Shown: positions 1-10,406, numbered from the stretch's first letter. The stretch: DNA of 64,000 bases from Paraoerskovia sediminicola (GCF_030296575.1 NZ_AP027729.1:2294001-2358000), one strand, 5' to 3'. Notes: generated from the sequence alone by a model not told the origin. A program made the numbers and translations.

Positions 1-1
1 G

Positions 2-661
2 GTGATCCGCATGTTCTCGCACCTGATCGTCACCGGGCCGGAAACCTTCCGGAGCGACCCGGGGGCGGTCGTCCGGGCGGCGGTGGTGTTCTTCGTCGCG
101 TTCGGTGTCGCTCGTGGTGTGCACCATGCGGTGCGCGTCGGGAGGGTCCAGCTGTTCCGTCGGCGCTTCGACGACAACGCTGGACCGCGCAGCCCCAGCC
201 AGGAGAGCTGGGACTGGGCGCTGGCGTTCGACCTCTCCGGCGTCCTGGTGAACATGGTGCAGGTGCTCGCCTTCGCCGTGGTGTTCGTCTACCTGGACGT
301 CGTGACCGGTCTCGTGGGGCTCGCCGTGACGGCCGCCGTGATGGTCGGTGTCTCGCGCATGTATGCCCGGCAGCGCGCCCTGCAGATCGAGTACGTGTCG
401 ATGGGCAGCAGGCCCGGCGCGATATCGGTGGGTCAGCGTGTGGGGCGCAGGGTCGTCACCGCGGAGACGGGGTCGGCGCTCGCAAGCTCCGGCATGGTGA
501 TCGTGCTCGTCGTGGTGCTCTGGCGTGCGGTGCAGGGTGAGATCGTGACGGCGGACGCGATCGTGTTCTTCCTGGCCCTGCGCATCGCCTTCGGTCAGCT
601 CGGGGCGCTGTCCGGCGGGATGATGCGTTTCGCCCGGGCCTCCGCGAGGCGCGGGCTGTGA
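2..661 (+). CDS. Membrane protein resembling an ABC-exporter transmembrane domain, possibly 5'-truncated
   Basis: The 219-residue frame has about four or five hydrophobic segments (roughly residues 22-38, 78-95, 98-115, 160-175 and 185-205) and no ATP-binding motifs. Arrangement and length recall the membrane half of an exporter. The start used is a GTG at the window edge, so the true N-terminus may lie outside. The stop overlaps the start of the next gene (a glycosyltransferase) by four bases (GTGA), which suggests translational coupling and a role in surface glycan assembly or export. That role is inferred from context only. The specific family is not recognised with confidence; a generic polysaccharide-cluster membrane protein is equally possible. 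Confidence 0.5.
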   Translation: MIRMFSHLIVTGPETFRSDPGAVVRAAVVFFVAFGVARGVHHAVRVGRVQLFRRRFDDNAGPRSPSQESWDWALAFDLSGVLVNMVQVLAFAVVFVYLDVVTGLVGLAVTAAVMVGVSRMYARQRALQIEYVSMGSRPGAISVGQRVGRRVVTAETGSALASSGMVIVLVVVLWRAVQGEIVTADAIVFFLALRIAFGQLGALSGGMMRFARASARRGL

Positions 662-1538
662 GCCCGGGGCGTCGTGAGGCGCCGGCGCTCCGGCCAGGTG
701 CCCGCTCGGTGTCGGACGCCGCAGCCCCCGTCCCGTCCGCGACGCTCCTCACGCTGGGCTACTCCAGCCTGGGCTCGCGCGCGGGTGCGATCACCGCCCC
801 GGCCGACCCGCGGGTCGAGCTGGTCGCGTGCGTCCAGGGGACCCGGACGTCCCGGCGGACGTCGCGGGGGAGCGGCCGGTCGTCGTCCCCGGCCGCGGGG
901 TGGCCCGCAGCCGCAACGCGGCGATCGACCACGCTGGTCGTCGCTACCTGCTCTTCTGCGACGACGACGTGACGGTGGACCTTCCCGGCGTTCTCGCCGC
1001 GGTCGATCACCTGCGCGAGACCGGCGCCGCGCTCGCCCTCGGCCGCGCCACGAACCCTGCTGGGCGGTTCCGCAAGCGCTACGCCCGTCGCGCGCGTCGC
1101 CTCACGCTCTTCAGCTCGGCCAAGGCCGCGACCTACGAGATGCTCGTCGACGTCGACCAGGTGCGGGCCGCCGGCCTGCGCTTCGACGAGCGGTTCGGCG
1201 CCGGGGCGCAGCACCACCTCGGCGACGAGTACCTGTTCGTCGCCGCGATGCTCCGGGCGGGCCTGCGGGCGGACGCCGTCCCGATCACCGTCGCCGTCCA
1301 TCCCGCCGAGAGCTCCGGGTCCCGCTGGGGAGGGTCGGACGTCCGCGCCCGTGCGGTCGTGCTCAACGAGGTGTTCGGCCGGTGGGCCGCTCCCGTCCGG
1401 CTCGCCTTCGCCGTCCGGGCCGCACGCAGGCTCGGCAGCCTCCGCGCGGTGGCGGCGCTCGCGGGCGACGGGACGCGGGCCGAACCGCTCAGCCGCGCGA
1501 CGTCGTCCGACGCCCTGTCGCACCCGGGACCACGCTGA
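658..1538 (+). CDS. Family 2 glycosyltransferase (apparent frameshift)
   Basis: A GT-A fold glycosyltransferase that would transfer a sugar from a nucleotide-sugar donor to a glycan or lipid acceptor. The FCDDD segment near position 955 is the expected metal- and nucleotide-binding DxD region, preceded by the typical GVARSRNAAID stretch. The first ~60 codons lie in the frame starting at 658; the rest lies one base back. The change falls at the GGGG run 837-840. One added G reads through as VQGDPDVPADV and gives about 293 residues, normal for a small family 2 enzyme. It starts inside the stop of the upstream membrane gene, and its 3' end overlaps the convergent acyltransferase by 50 bp. Donor and acceptor cannot be told from sequence. 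Confidence 0.8.
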
Positions 1539-2664
1539 GCCCGCGGTCGATCCCGCGTCGCAGGCGCGGGCCGAGCGGCCGCTCGACCCACCGCCACACG
1601 GCCCAGGCGAGGACGAACGGCACCGCGACCGCGAGGCCGAGCACGACCCAGCGGTCCAGCCGGTCGTGGAGCACGTCGACGACCGCGTAGCCGAACTGGC
1701 TGTGGACGAGGTACAGCGGGTAGGTCAGGGCGCCGGCCGTCGTCAGCCACCGCCAGCGCAGGTCGGCCAGCGGCCCGACCGTTGCGAGCCAGATCAGGGC
1801 GACGAGCCCCAGGAACACCGCGATGCAGACGGCCGGGAGGACCGTGCCCCCGACCAGCTCCGAGGCGCGGCCCGCGTAGCGGTTGAGCAGTCGCAGGCAG
1901 AGGATCGCGTTCACCGCGAGCCCGAACCACACCATCGCGTCGTTCCCGTCGCGGAACACGAGGAAGAGCAGGATTCCGAGGCTGAAGTACGGGGCGTAGT
2001 CCGGGAAGAGCAGCGCGGTGAGGAACGTCGCGTCGTTGGTCTGGGCGAGCTGCCCGACGAGCGGCCAGAGCATCGCGAACGCGATCAGCCGACCCCGGGT
2101 GATCCCCACCGCGACCAGGACACCGATCAGCAGGTAGAACTTCAGCTCCACGAGGAGCGTCCAGAACACGACCTGGACGCTGGTGCCCCCGAACGGGTCC
2201 TGCACCATCGTCAGGTTGAGCAGGGTGTCGATCGCCGAGGGCGTCCGGCCGCCGTGCCAGAAGACCTGCAGCACGGCCGTGATCGCGATCGCCGCCCAGT
2301 AGGCGGGGAAGAGCCTGCCGATCCGGGAGGCCACGAAGCTGCCGAGCGGCCGGTCGTAGCAGGTCATCACGATCGCGAAGCCGCTGATCACGAAGAAGGC
2401 CTGCACCCCGAGGAACCCGTAGCGGCTCACCTCGTTCAGGATCGGGAAGGCGTCGGACGACGTCGCGCCCCAGTAGTCGTGGTCGACGCCGGTCAGGTGG
2501 TACAGCAGGACGACGGACGCGGCGACGAGGCGCAGACCGTCGAGCGCGCGCAGGCGCCGGGGCGCGTCGTGCGCGGTCGGGTCGGCCGGCAGGGCCGTGG
2601 ACGAGAGGTTCGCGGACACCGGGACACCGTAGTCGGCGTCGAGCGGGTGGGCACGGGTGGGCAC
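1489..2664 (-). CDS. Acyltransferase family 3 membrane protein (OafA/YrhL type)
   Basis: An integral membrane O-acyltransferase expected to acetylate or otherwise acylate sugars of an exported glycan. The protein has about 391 residues and roughly ten membrane segments. After the N-terminal tail it shows RLRALDGLRLVAASVVLLYH, the family signature with the proposed catalytic histidine, followed by FFVISGFAI. The GTG start at 2664 lies in a 10-bp tandem repeat, and a second in-frame GTG near 2613 (VSANLSS) is a credible alternative because the homologous part begins only at about residue 36. It is convergent with the glycosyltransferase and overlaps its end, which fits a shared surface polysaccharide locus. 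The substrate is unknown. Confidence 0.85.
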   Translation of the reverse strand: MPTRAHPLDADYGVPVSANLSSTALPADPTAHDAPRRLRALDGLRLVAASVVLLYHLTGVDHDYWGATSSDAFPILNEVSRYGFLGVQAFFVISGFAIVMTCYDRPLGSFVASRIGRLFPAYWAAIAITAVLQVFWHGGRTPSAIDTLLNLTMVQDPFGGTSVQVVFWTLLVELKFYLLIGVLVAVGITRGRLIAFAMLWPLVGQLAQTNDATFLTALLFPDYAPYFSLGILLFLVFRDGNDAMVWFGLAVNAILCLRLLNRYAGRASELVGGTVLPAVCIAVFLGLVALIWLATVGPLADLRWRWLTTAGALTYPLYLVHSQFGYAVVDVLHDRLDRWVVLGLAVAVPFVLAWAVWRWVERPLGPRLRRGIDRGLSVVPGATGRRTTSRG

Positions 2665-2676
2665 GGGTGGGCACGG
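2644..2676. repeat. 10-bp tandem repeat over the acyltransferase start
   Basis: About 3.3 copies of the unit GCACGGGTGG lie across the 5' end of the minus-strand acyltransferase gene. On the minus strand each copy supplies a GTG triplet. The unit is not a multiple of three, so gain or loss of one copy would change which GTG is in frame. Confidence 0.8.
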
Positions 2677-2705
2677 CTGTGCTCGTCAGGGCCCGGACGC
2701 GCCGA

Positions 2706-2735
2706 GACCCGGCACCCCGTGAGAGGTGCCGGGTC
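2706..2735 (-). terminator. Hairpin terminator downstream of proVWX
   Basis: An 11-bp perfect stem, GACCCGGCACC (2706-2716) pairing with GGTGCCGGGTC (2725-2735), with an 8-base loop. It lies about 50 bp past the proX stop on the minus strand, between proX and the acyltransferase start. There is no strong U tract, as is usual in high-GC actinobacteria. Confidence 0.7.
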
Positions 2736-2787
2736 CCGGCGTCGTGCTGCGCGGCGCGAACTGCGCCGCTCGGTGCTGCTTACGGGG

Positions 2788-3743
2788 TCACTCGCCCGCG
2801 GCGGCCTTGAGGTCGTCGACGAAGGTCGGGTTCTCCTCGAGCCACGCGGCGGCGGCCTCGTCCTCGTCGCTGTACTCGTCCGAGTTGAACATCATGTTCT
2901 CGAGCGAGAACAGCTGCTCGTCGGTCAGCGTGAAGTTCGCGAGCCACTCGGTGAGCTGCGGGTAGCGGTCGGCGAAGTCCGAGGCGCCCCACATGTGGAT
3001 CTCCTCGGCGTCACCGAGGGTGCCCTCGGGGTCCTCGAGGTCGCGGATCGGGAACTCGTCGTAGGCCCAGTGCGGACGCCACAGGGTGACGGCCACGTTC
3101 TCGCCCTTGTCCGTCGCGCCCTTGAGCTCGGCGAGCATCGCCGGCGTCGAGGAGATGACGTAGTCCATGTCCTCCAGGCCGTAGGTCGGGATGACCTCCT
3201 CCTGGGTGATCTTGGTCAGGCCGGCGCCCGCCTCGATGCCGACGAGACGGTTGTCGTAGTCGTCGGCCATGTCGGCGAGGTCCGCGAGGGACTGCGCGGG
3301 GAGTCCTCGTTGACGGCGATCGTCAGCTTGGCGTTGTCGTACCAGACGCCGAGGTCGCTGACGTCGTCGCCGTACTCCTCGAGGTACGAGGCGTGGGTGT
3401 AGGGCAGCCAGACGTCGAGCGTGAGGTCGAAGTCGCCACCGGCGAGGCCGGTGTAGATGACGCCGACGTCAGCGGTCTCGGTCTCGACCTCGTAGCCCTC
3501 GCTCTCGAGGATGTTCTTCCACAGGAACGAGGCAGCGATGCCCTCGTCCCAGCCGGAGGGGACGCCGATCGAGACCGAGGTCTCGTCGCCGCCGGAGTCG
3601 CCGCCGGCCTCCGTGGAGTCGCCGTCGTCCGACGAGCAGGCCGCGAGGCCGAGGCCGAGGGCCGCGGTCGCGCCGATCGCGAGGGCGCGGCGTGCGCCGG
3701 TCGCCTTGCTGCCCGGTGTGCTGGTGCTGAGTGTGCGGAACAT
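2788..3743 (-). CDS. proX: Glycine betaine/proline-type substrate-binding lipoprotein (apparent frameshift)
   Basis: The extracytoplasmic binding protein that would deliver a quaternary amine osmoprotectant such as betaine to the ProVW importer. The N-terminus has a basic stretch, a hydrophobic core and the lipobox LAAC, followed by an acidic Ser/Gly-rich linker. The OpuAC domain follows (SIGVPSGWDEGIAASFLWKN, VWLPYTH, LWRPHWAYDEF), rich in aromatic residues of the kind that cage the trimethylammonium group. The frame breaks at the four-base G run 3298-3301 (C on the coding strand). One added base reads NEDSPAQSLADLADM and gives about 318 residues, the normal size. It is the last gene of proV-proW-proX and is followed by a hairpin terminator. 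Confidence 0.88.
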
Positions 3744-3835
3744 GGGTGTCCTTCCTTCGGCGGGGTCCCCGCCTGGGTTGGGTCGTGCTGTCCGTCGCCG
3801 CAGCGGGGGTGGGCCCGCGCGGGTGGTGCTGAGAA

Positions 3836-4734
3836 CTACTTGGCCGCTGCCAGCGCCTTCGCGACCGGCGAGCGGTCGGCCAGCGCCGAGGTCACGCGGT
3901 CGAGGAAGATCGCGAGGATCACGACCGAGATGCCCGCCTCGAAGCCGAGGGCGACGTCGACGCGCTGCAGAGCCGCGACCACGTCGTTCCCGAGGCCGCC
4001 GGCGCCGACCATGCCGGACAGGACGACCATCGAGAGCGCGAGCATGATGACCTGGTTGATGCCGGCCATGATGGTGGGCATCGCCAGGGGATCTGGATCT
4101 GGCGCAGGATGCGCCCGTTGGTGGAGCCGAACGCGTGGCCGGCCTCGACGACCTCCTTGTCCACGCCGCGGATGCCCAGCTCGGTGAAGCGGACGCCCGG
4201 CGCGAGCGCGAAGATCACGGTGGCGACGATCCCGGGGACGGCGCCGGTGAGGAAGATGACGACGGTCGGGATCAGGTAGACGAACGCGGGCATCGTCTGC
4301 ATGAAGTCGAGGATCGGTCGCACGATGCGCGAGACGTGGTCGTTGCGTGCCGCCCAGATGCCCAGCGGTATCCCGATGAGCAGGGCGATCACGGTCGAGA
4401 CGATCACGAGCGAGAGCGTCTCCATGGCGTTGTCCCACTGGTCGACGCCGGCGATGAGACACAGGCCGACGAGCGTGGTGAGCGCGAGCTTCCAGCCCTT
4501 CGCCCAGAACGCGAGGCCGGCCAGGACCAGGGCGACCACGATGAACGGGGGCGTGTCCAGGATCCACACCAGGGAGTCGTACGCGCCGACGAGGATCGTC
4601 TTGATGACGTCGAAGAAGGCGTCGAACGTGGTCGTGAGCCACTCGACGAACTCGTCGACCCACTCGCCGAGCGGGATGCGGGGGACGAAGGTCCCGGTGT
4701 CGGTCGCGGCGACGATCGTGGCGGAGCCGATCAT
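3836..4734 (-). CDS. proW: Glycine betaine ABC transporter permease (apparent frameshift)
   Basis: The membrane-spanning subunit of an osmoprotectant ABC importer. About six or seven hydrophobic segments are visible, with the binding-protein-dependent transport domain from about residue 100. The EAA loop that contacts the ATPase is seen as VDKEVVEAGHAFGSTNGRIL. The frame breaks at the four-base run 4087-4090. One added base gives QIQIPLAMPTIMAGINQ, the classic ProW sequence, and a protein of about 299 residues. The ATG start at 4734 overlaps the proV stop (ATGA), showing translational coupling. A 92-bp gap separates it from proX. Confidence 0.9.
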
Positions 4735-6083
4735 GAGCGCACCCCTTCCGTCGTGGTCCCGTCGTTCGGTTCGGTGGCCGTCCCGTCCCTCGGGTCGGGG
4801 ATGGACGAGTCGTCCGTGCCGTTCGGCGTGCCCTGGGCGCTCGGGGCGCCGGACGACGTCCCGTGGGCGTTCTCCGCGGCGATCACGTCCTCCATGGAGT
4901 CGGCCGCGGTGTCGCCCGGGACCATCGCCTCGAGGAGCGTCACGCGGGGGATCACGCCGATGAGCTTGCCCTCGTCGTCCGTGACGGCCATCGGGAGCGA
5001 GGACTCGGCGGACGGGGCGAACAGCTCGGCGAGCGGGGTGTCGTGCGAGACCGAGGTGTAGTCGGTCGAGTAGTAGCCCTCGATGGAGTCGGTGCCGGCC
5101 TTGACGGCCCTGACGGCGTCGTCGGCGTGGATGACGCCGCGCAGCACCCGCTGGCGGTCCACCACGTAGGAGGCGGGCATCTGGGTCTCGGTCATCTCCC
5201 GGCTGGCGACGCGAGGGCCGCCGCCGAGGGTGACCATGACGCGCGGCTTGCGCATCACGGAGGAGGCGGTCAGCACGCGGGTCCGGTCCACGTCGGCGAT
5301 GAACTGCGCGACGTAGTCGTTGGCGGGGTGCGAGAGGATCTCCTCGGCGGTGCCGATCTGGACGACCCGGCCGTCGCGCATGACCGCGATGCGGTCACCG
5401 AGGTGCATGGCCTCGTTGAGGTCGTGCGTGATGAAGATGATGGTCTTGCCGAGCTTCGTCTGGAGCTCGAGGAGCTGCTCCTGCATCTCGCGGCGGATCA
5501 GCGGGTCGAGCGCCGAGAACGCCTCGTCCATCAGGAGGATGTCGGTGTCGGCGGCGAGCGCGCGGGCGAGGCCGACGCGCTGGCGCATACCGCCGGAGAG
5601 CTGTGACGGCAGCGAGTCCTGCCAGCCGCCGAGCCCGACCATGTCGAGAGCGCTCTGGGCCTTCTCGCGACGCTCGGCCGCGGGGATGCCCTGGATCTCG
5701 AGCGGGTACGCGGCGTTGTCGAGCACCGTGCGGTGGGGGAGCAGGGCGAAGTGCTGGAACACCATCGACACGCGCTTGCGGCGCAGCGCGCGCATCTCGG
5801 CGGCGTCGATCTGCGCCAGGTCGTCGTCGCCGATGCGGACGTGGCCCGCGGTCGGCTTCCACAGCCCGTTCAGCATGCGGATGAGCGTCGACTTGCCCGA
5901 CCCGGACAGGCCCATGACGACGAAGATCTCGCCCTCGGCCACGTCGAACGACGCGTCGATGACTGCGGCCGTGCCGAGGTCCTTCACGTCGTCGCGGGTC
6001 TTGCCGGCCTCGATCTGCTTGACGGCCTCCTTGGGTCGCCGGCCGAAGACTTTGTAGACGTTCTCCACACGAACGGCTGTCAT
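4731..6083 (-). CDS. proV: Glycine betaine ABC transporter ATP-binding protein with CBS domains
   Basis: The ATPase that powers osmoprotectant uptake. Of its 450 residues, the ATPase domain occupies roughly 1-270, with Walker A GLSGSGKST, Q-loop FQHFALLPHR, signature LSGGMRQRVGLARAL and Walker B ILLMDEAFSALDP. Two CBS repeats follow (about 285-410); in homologues such as OpuA these sense ionic strength and gate transport. The last ~50 residues are a low-complexity Thr/Asp/Gly tail. The ATG at 6083 (MTAVRVENVYKVFG) was chosen because it matches the family N-terminus; the longer open frame upstream is leader sequence. It is first in the proV-proW-proX operon, facing away from ahcY. Confidence 0.93.
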   Translation of the reverse strand: MTAVRVENVYKVFGRRPKEAVKQIEAGKTRDDVKDLGTAAVIDASFDVAEGEIFVVMGLSGSGKSTLIRMLNGLWKPTAGHVRIGDDDLAQIDAAEMRALRRKRVSMVFQHFALLPHRTVLDNAAYPLEIQGIPAAERREKAQSALDMVGLGGWQDSLPSQLSGGMRQRVGLARALAADTDILLMDEAFSALDPLIRREMQEQLLELQTKLGKTIIFITHDLNEAMHLGDRIAVMRDGRVVQIGTAEEILSHPANDYVAQFIADVDRTRVLTASSVMRKPRVMVTLGGGPRVASREMTETQMPASYVVDRQRVLRGVIHADDAVRAVKAGTDSIEGYYSTDYTSVSHDTPLAELFAPSAESSLPMAVTDDEGKLIGVIPRVTLLEAMVPGDTAADSMEDVIAAENAHGTSSGAPSAQGTPNGTDDSSIPDPRDGTATEPNDGTTTEGVRS

Positions 6084-6616
6084 CAGGGAATCGCCACCTC
6101 TGGGTACGTGGTGCATGAAAACTGTGGGACGCGCGCTCCTGCGGCGGACCGTCCTTCGCTGTGCACCCGACACGGACCGCACGTGCGGTCCTCGGCTCCC
6201 GGACGCATCGATCCTGGGAGCGCGGGCGGCTGCAGCGCCGGTCCGACCGAGGCAGAGCCCCTGGTGGGCCCGGCGTCAATCACGATCCACCATGCCGCAG
6301 ATCGGTTCCGACTGCGAGCCGCTTCTTTGCCAAACCGGGGGTTCGGCGGACCATCGGCTCCGACGATCCGCACCATGGCAACGATTCTTACCGGGCGGTA
6401 TTGTTACGCGTTCGTGACCTTCCGGGTGGTCGGGTTCTGCTCGGTCGAGGCCAGGTCTCCTCTCGGTGTGGTCCGGGTCACCACCGCGAGCCGCCCCGGC
6501 CGGACCCACTACCCTGGTGGTGTCGTCGGCGGTCGGCCCGCAGCCGCAGCCGCCGGCCATGCAGCAGCCGCCCCAGCGCGTACGGGAGCCCCCAGCGCAC
6601 GAGCTCGAGGAGAACC
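6084..6616. promoter_or_regulatory. 533-bp divergent intergenic region between proV and ahcY
   Basis: No credible gene is seen here. The region must hold the promoters for proV (minus) and ahcY (plus). The stretch around 6375-6425 is AT-richer than its surroundings and is the likeliest place for core promoter elements, but I cannot assign -35/-10 boxes with confidence. The ahcY leader was compared by eye with the SAH riboswitch and does not show its conserved core. Confidence 0.45.
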
Positions 6617-8233
6617 GTGTCCACGACCGCGCAAGCCCCCACGCCCAGCCCTGTGCCCAGCCGTCCGGCCGGCAGCGATGTCGCCACCGACGCCGGCAGC
6701 GATGTCGGCACGGCCCCGGCCTTCGACGAGGCCCCCGGCCGCTACAAGGTGCGCGACCTGTCGCTCGCTGAAGCCGGTCGGCACCAGATCCGTCTCGCCG
6801 AGCACGAGATGCCCGGCCTCATGGCCCTGCGCGCCGAGTACGGCGACGCCCAGCCGCTCGCGGGAGCGCGGATCGCCGGCTCGCTGCACATGACGGTCCA
6901 GACGGCCGTGCTCATCGAGACCCTCACCGCGCTCGGCGCCGAGGTCCGCTGGGCCAGCTGCAACATCTTCTCCACCCAGGACGAGGCCGCCGCCGCCATC
7001 GCGGTCGGTCCGCACGGGACGCCGTCCGACCCCCAGGGCGTGCCCGTCTTCGCCTGGAAGGGCGAGACCCTCGAGGAGTACTGGGACTGCACCGAGCAGA
7101 TCCTCGTGTGGCCGGGCTCCGACGACTCCGAGCACGCGGGCCCGAACATGATCCTCGACGACGGCGGTGACGCCACGCTGCTCGTCCACATGGGCCTGCA
7201 GTACGAGCGCGCGGGCGCCGTCCCGGCCGACACGCGCCCCGGCGAGCCCGACCACGCGGACGAGACCAACGTCGTCCGCTCCGTGCTGCGTCGCTCGCTC
7301 GACGCCGACCCGCTGCGCTGGACCACGATCGCCCAGCAGATCGAGGGCGTCACGGAAGAGACGACCACCGGCGTCCACCGTCTCTACCAGCTCGCGGAGG
7401 AGGGCACGCTGCTCTTCCCCGCGATCAACGTCAACGACTCCGTGACCAAGTCGAAGTTCGACAACAAGTACGGGATCCGCCACTCGCTGCCCGACGGGAT
7501 CAACCGCGCGACCGACGTCCTCATGGGCGGCAAGGTCGCGTTCGTCGCCGGGTACGGGGACGTCGGCAAGGGCGCCGCCGAGGCGTTCCGCGGCCAGGGC
7601 GCACGCGTCGTCGTGAGCGAGATCGACCCCATCTGCGCGCTGCAGGCCGCGATGGACGGCTACCAGGTCGTGCGCATCGAGGACGTGCTGGGCGAGGCCG
7701 ACTTCTTCATCACCACGACCGGAAACCGCGACGTCATCACCGCCGCGCACATGGCCGCGATGAAGGACAAGGCCGTCGTCGGCAACATCGGTCACTTCGA
7801 CAACGAGATCGACATCGCGGGGCTCGCGGCCCTCCCCGGGGTCACGCGGACCGAGATCAAGCCGCAGGTGCACGAGTGGACCTTCACGGACGGGTCCGAC
7901 GACGCCGCCGCCGGCCGGTCGATCATCGTGCTCTCCGAAGGGCGCCTGCTGAACCTCGGCAACGCGACGGGGCACCCGTCGTTCGTGATGAGCAACTCGT
8001 TCGCCAACCAGGTGATCGGCCAGATCGAGCTGTGGGCCGACGCCGCCCGCCCGGCCGAGGAGCGGACGTACGCGCGCGAGGTCTACCGGCTGCCCAAGCG
8101 CCTCGACGAGAAGGTCGCCCGCCTCCACCTGGACGCCCTCGGCGTCCGGCTCACCGAGCTGAGCGAGCGCCAGGCCGACTACCTGGGCATCTCCGTCGAC
8201 GGGCCGTACAAGCCTGAGCACTACCGGTACTGA
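6617..8233 (+). CDS. ahcY: Adenosylhomocysteinase (S-adenosyl-L-homocysteine hydrolase)
   Basis: Reversibly splits S-adenosylhomocysteine into adenosine and homocysteine, relieving product inhibition of methyltransferases in the cytosol. The NAD-binding motif [11 protein letters not shown] is at about residue 311. Substrate-site segments ([32 protein letters not shown]) are intact, and the C-terminal KPEHYRY is the family hallmark. The GTG at 6617 was chosen because a good GAGGAGA ribosome site precedes it. That start gives 538 residues, about 45 more than usual for actinobacteria; the extra length is a Pro/Ala/Asp-rich leader with a short GSDV repeat. A downstream start cannot be excluded. 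Confidence 0.95.
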   Translation: MSTTAQAPTPSPVPSRPAGSDVATDAGSDVGTAPAFDEAPGRYKVRDLSLAEAGRHQIRLAEHEMPGLMALRAEYGDAQPLAGARIAGSLHMTVQTAVLIETLTALGAEVRWASCNIFSTQDEAAAAIAVGPHGTPSDPQGVPVFAWKGETLEEYWDCTEQILVWPGSDDSEHAGPNMILDDGGDATLLVHMGLQYERAGAVPADTRPGEPDHADETNVVRSVLRRSLDADPLRWTTIAQQIEGVTEETTTGVHRLYQLAEEGTLLFPAINVNDSVTKSKFDNKYGIRHSLPDGINRATDVLMGGKVAFVAGYGDVGKGAAEAFRGQGARVVVSEIDPICALQAAMDGYQVVRIEDVLGEADFFITTTGNRDVITAAHMAAMKDKAVVGNIGHFDNEIDIAGLAALPGVTRTEIKPQVHEWTFTDGSDDAAAGRSIIVLSEGRLLNLGNATGHPSFVMSNSFANQVIGQIELWADAARPAEERTYAREVYRLPKRLDEKVARLHLDALGVRLTELSERQADYLGISVDGPYKPEHYRY

Positions 8234-8242
8234 TTCCCTCGC

Positions 8243-9738
8243 GTGAGCGGTGAGTCGAGCAGGCACGGGCTGCCCCGCCCCGGCCGGGTGACGAGGCCGG
8301 GGCGGGCGGAGGCCGCCCAGCTCATGGCCGAGGCCTCGCAGCGCCTGCGCGGCGGGCTCGTCGCCGGGCGCACGTGGCGCGAGCTCGCATTCCTTCTCGG
8401 CGCCGTGCTCCTCGCTCCGGTCGGGCTCGCGTACGGGGTGCTGACCGTCGTGGTCACCGCGGTGCTCGCGATCACCGTCGTCGGGCTGTACGTCGGCGGG
8501 TGGATGGTCGTCGGCGCTCGCGGCTGGGGACGGCTCTACCGCGGGCTCGCGCGACGGTTGCTCGACGTCGAGGTGGAGCCCCCGCGCCCTTCACCCGGGG
8601 GCGGGGCTTCTGGCGGTGGTTCGGGTCGATGCTCGGCGACACGGCCGGCTGGAGAGCGTTGGCGTACCTCGCCGCCGCGTTCCCGCTCGCACTGATCTCC
8701 GCGGCGGCGAGCGTGGGGTTCCTCGCGTCCGGCCTCGGCGGGCTCACCCACTGGGTCTGGTCGCGGTGGCTGCCGCTGCAGGCGGCCGGGGACGGCTCGC
8801 TCCACCGCGGTCTCTCCCTCGGAGGACTGTTCTTCGACACGGTCGCGGGTCAGCTGTCCCTCGCCGCCGTGGGCGTCGTGCTCCTCTTCGTGTGGCCGTG
8901 GGTGAACCACGGGTTCGCCGACGTGTTTCGGCTTCTCGTCGGCGAGCTGCTGGGCCTCACTCCCGGTGCCCGTCGTCTGCGTGACCTCGAGGTGTCGCGC
9001 GGACGCTCCGTCGAGGACGCCGACGCCCGGCTGCGGCGCATCGAGCGCGACCTCCACGACGGGACGCAGGCGCGGCTCGTCGCGGTGGCGATGCAGCTCG
9101 GCGAGGCCCGGGAGCTGCTCGGGTCGGGGGTAGCCGCGAACGGTCGGGGCGACTCGAGCGGCCCGAGCGGTCCAGATGGCTCGGGTGGGCCCGCCGGGCT
9201 GACCGGAGAGTCGGTCGCGGGAGGCGAGGCTCCGCGCCCGACTGCCGTCGCGAACGCCCGCGCGCTCGTCGAGCTCGCGCACGCCGCAGTCAAGGGGACC
9301 GCCGTCGAGCTCCGGGAGATCGTGCGCAACATCCACCCGCCGGTCCTCGACGACGGCCTCGAGGTCGCGCTCGAGTCCCTCGCGTCCCGGGTCCCGCTCC
9401 CGGTCCGCGTGCACGTCGAGCTCCGGGTCCGGCCGAGCCCGGCGATCGAGACGATGCTCTACTTCTGCGCCGCCGAGCTGCTGACCAACGTCGTCAAGCA
9501 CGGCGGGGCGACGCACGCCACGGTCACCCTCGAACCGCACGGTCGCGGGCTCCGGCTGCGCGTGCAGGACGACGGGACCGGCGGCGCGCAGGTCTGGTCG
9601 CCGGACGAGACGGGCCGCCGGTCCGGCCTCGTCGGACTCGCAGAGCGGGTGCGGCCGGTCGACGGTCGGCTCGAGCTGCACAGCCCGGCAGGCGGACCCA
9701 CCGTCGCCACCGTCACGCTCCCCGGGCCCGTCGCATGA
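8243..9738 (+). CDS. NarL-type sensor histidine kinase, HisKA_3 family (apparent frameshift)
   Basis: A membrane sensor kinase predicted to phosphorylate the response regulator encoded immediately downstream. The N-terminal half has about four or five membrane segments with no large external domain, so it probably senses the membrane or a small ligand. The dimerisation/phosphoacceptor motif RRIERDLHDGTQARL puts the phosphorylated His near residue 272. A HATPase domain follows, with the N-box (ELLTNVVKHGGA) and G-box residues (DDGTGG, GLVGLAERV). A ~50-residue Gly/Ser-rich insert lies between the His helix and the next helix. The frame breaks at the C run 8579-8583. One added C restores EVEPPAPFTRGRGFW and about 498 residues. 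The stop overlaps the regulator start (ATGA). Confidence 0.87.
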
Positions 9739-10406
9739 CGGGCACGACCGTCGTCGTCGCCGACGACTCCGTGATCCTGCGCGACGGACTCGTCGCCCTC
9801 CTGAACCGTCGCGGGTACGAGGTGCTCGCCGCGGTCGGTGACGGCGACTCGCTCGTGGCGGAGGTCGAGCGGCTCACCGCGGCCGGCACGGCGCCCGCCG
9901 TCGCGGTGGTCGACATCCGGATGCCCCCGACCTTCACCGACGAGGGGCTGAGGGCCGCCCGCGAGCTGAGGACGCGGTTCCCCGGCACCGGGGTACTGCT
10001 CTTCTCCCAGTACATCGAGACCCGGTACGCCACCGAGCTCCTCGCCCAGCGCGACGGTGGGGGAGTCGGCTACCTGCTCAAGGACAGGGTCGCGGACGTC
10101 AGCGAGTTCCTCGAGGCGCTCGACCGCATCGCCGACGGGAGCACGGTCCTCGACCCGGAGGTCGTGCAACAGCTCATGGGCGCGCCGCGGGCCGAGGACG
10201 GGCTCGCGCGCCTCACGCCGCGGGAGCGCGAGGTGCTCGAGCTCATGGCCGAGGGCAGGTCGAACGGCGCGATCTCGCGTGAGCTGTACCTGTCGGCGGG
10301 GGCCGTCGAGAAGAACGTGACGGCGATCTTCGCGAAGCTGAGCCTGCCGCCTGACGCCGGGGACCATCGACGGGTGCTCGCGGTGCTGAGGTTCCTGCGC
10401 GGCTGA
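9735..10406 (+). CDS. LuxR/NarL-family response regulator
   Basis: A DNA-binding regulator, the partner of the upstream HisKA_3 kinase by ATGA overlap. The receiver domain spans residues 4-125, with acidic pocket DD at 10-11, phosphoacceptor Asp in VVDIRMPP near residue 60 and the conserved Lys in LLKD. The LuxR-type helix-turn-helix is at about 160-205 (LTPREREVLELMAEGRSNGA). The protein is 223 residues, normal for the family. Targets are unknown. The nearest candidate is the convergent RDD-SpoIIM region, but nothing in the sequence demonstrates this. Confidence 0.9.
   Translation: MTGTTVVVADDSVILRDGLVALLNRRGYEVLAAVGDGDSLVAEVERLTAAGTAPAVAVVDIRMPPTFTDEGLRAARELRTRFPGTGVLLFSQYIETRYATELLAQRDGGGVGYLLKDRVADVSEFLEALDRIADGSTVLDPEVVQQLMGAPRAEDGLARLTPREREVLELMAEGRSNGAISRELYLSAGAVEKNVTAIFAKLSLPPDAGDHRRVLAVLRFLRG

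Noticed and set aside
6450..6616. SAH riboswitch upstream of ahcY
   Set aside because: The conserved riboswitch core and pairing elements were not found in the leader; only general GC-rich hairpins are present.
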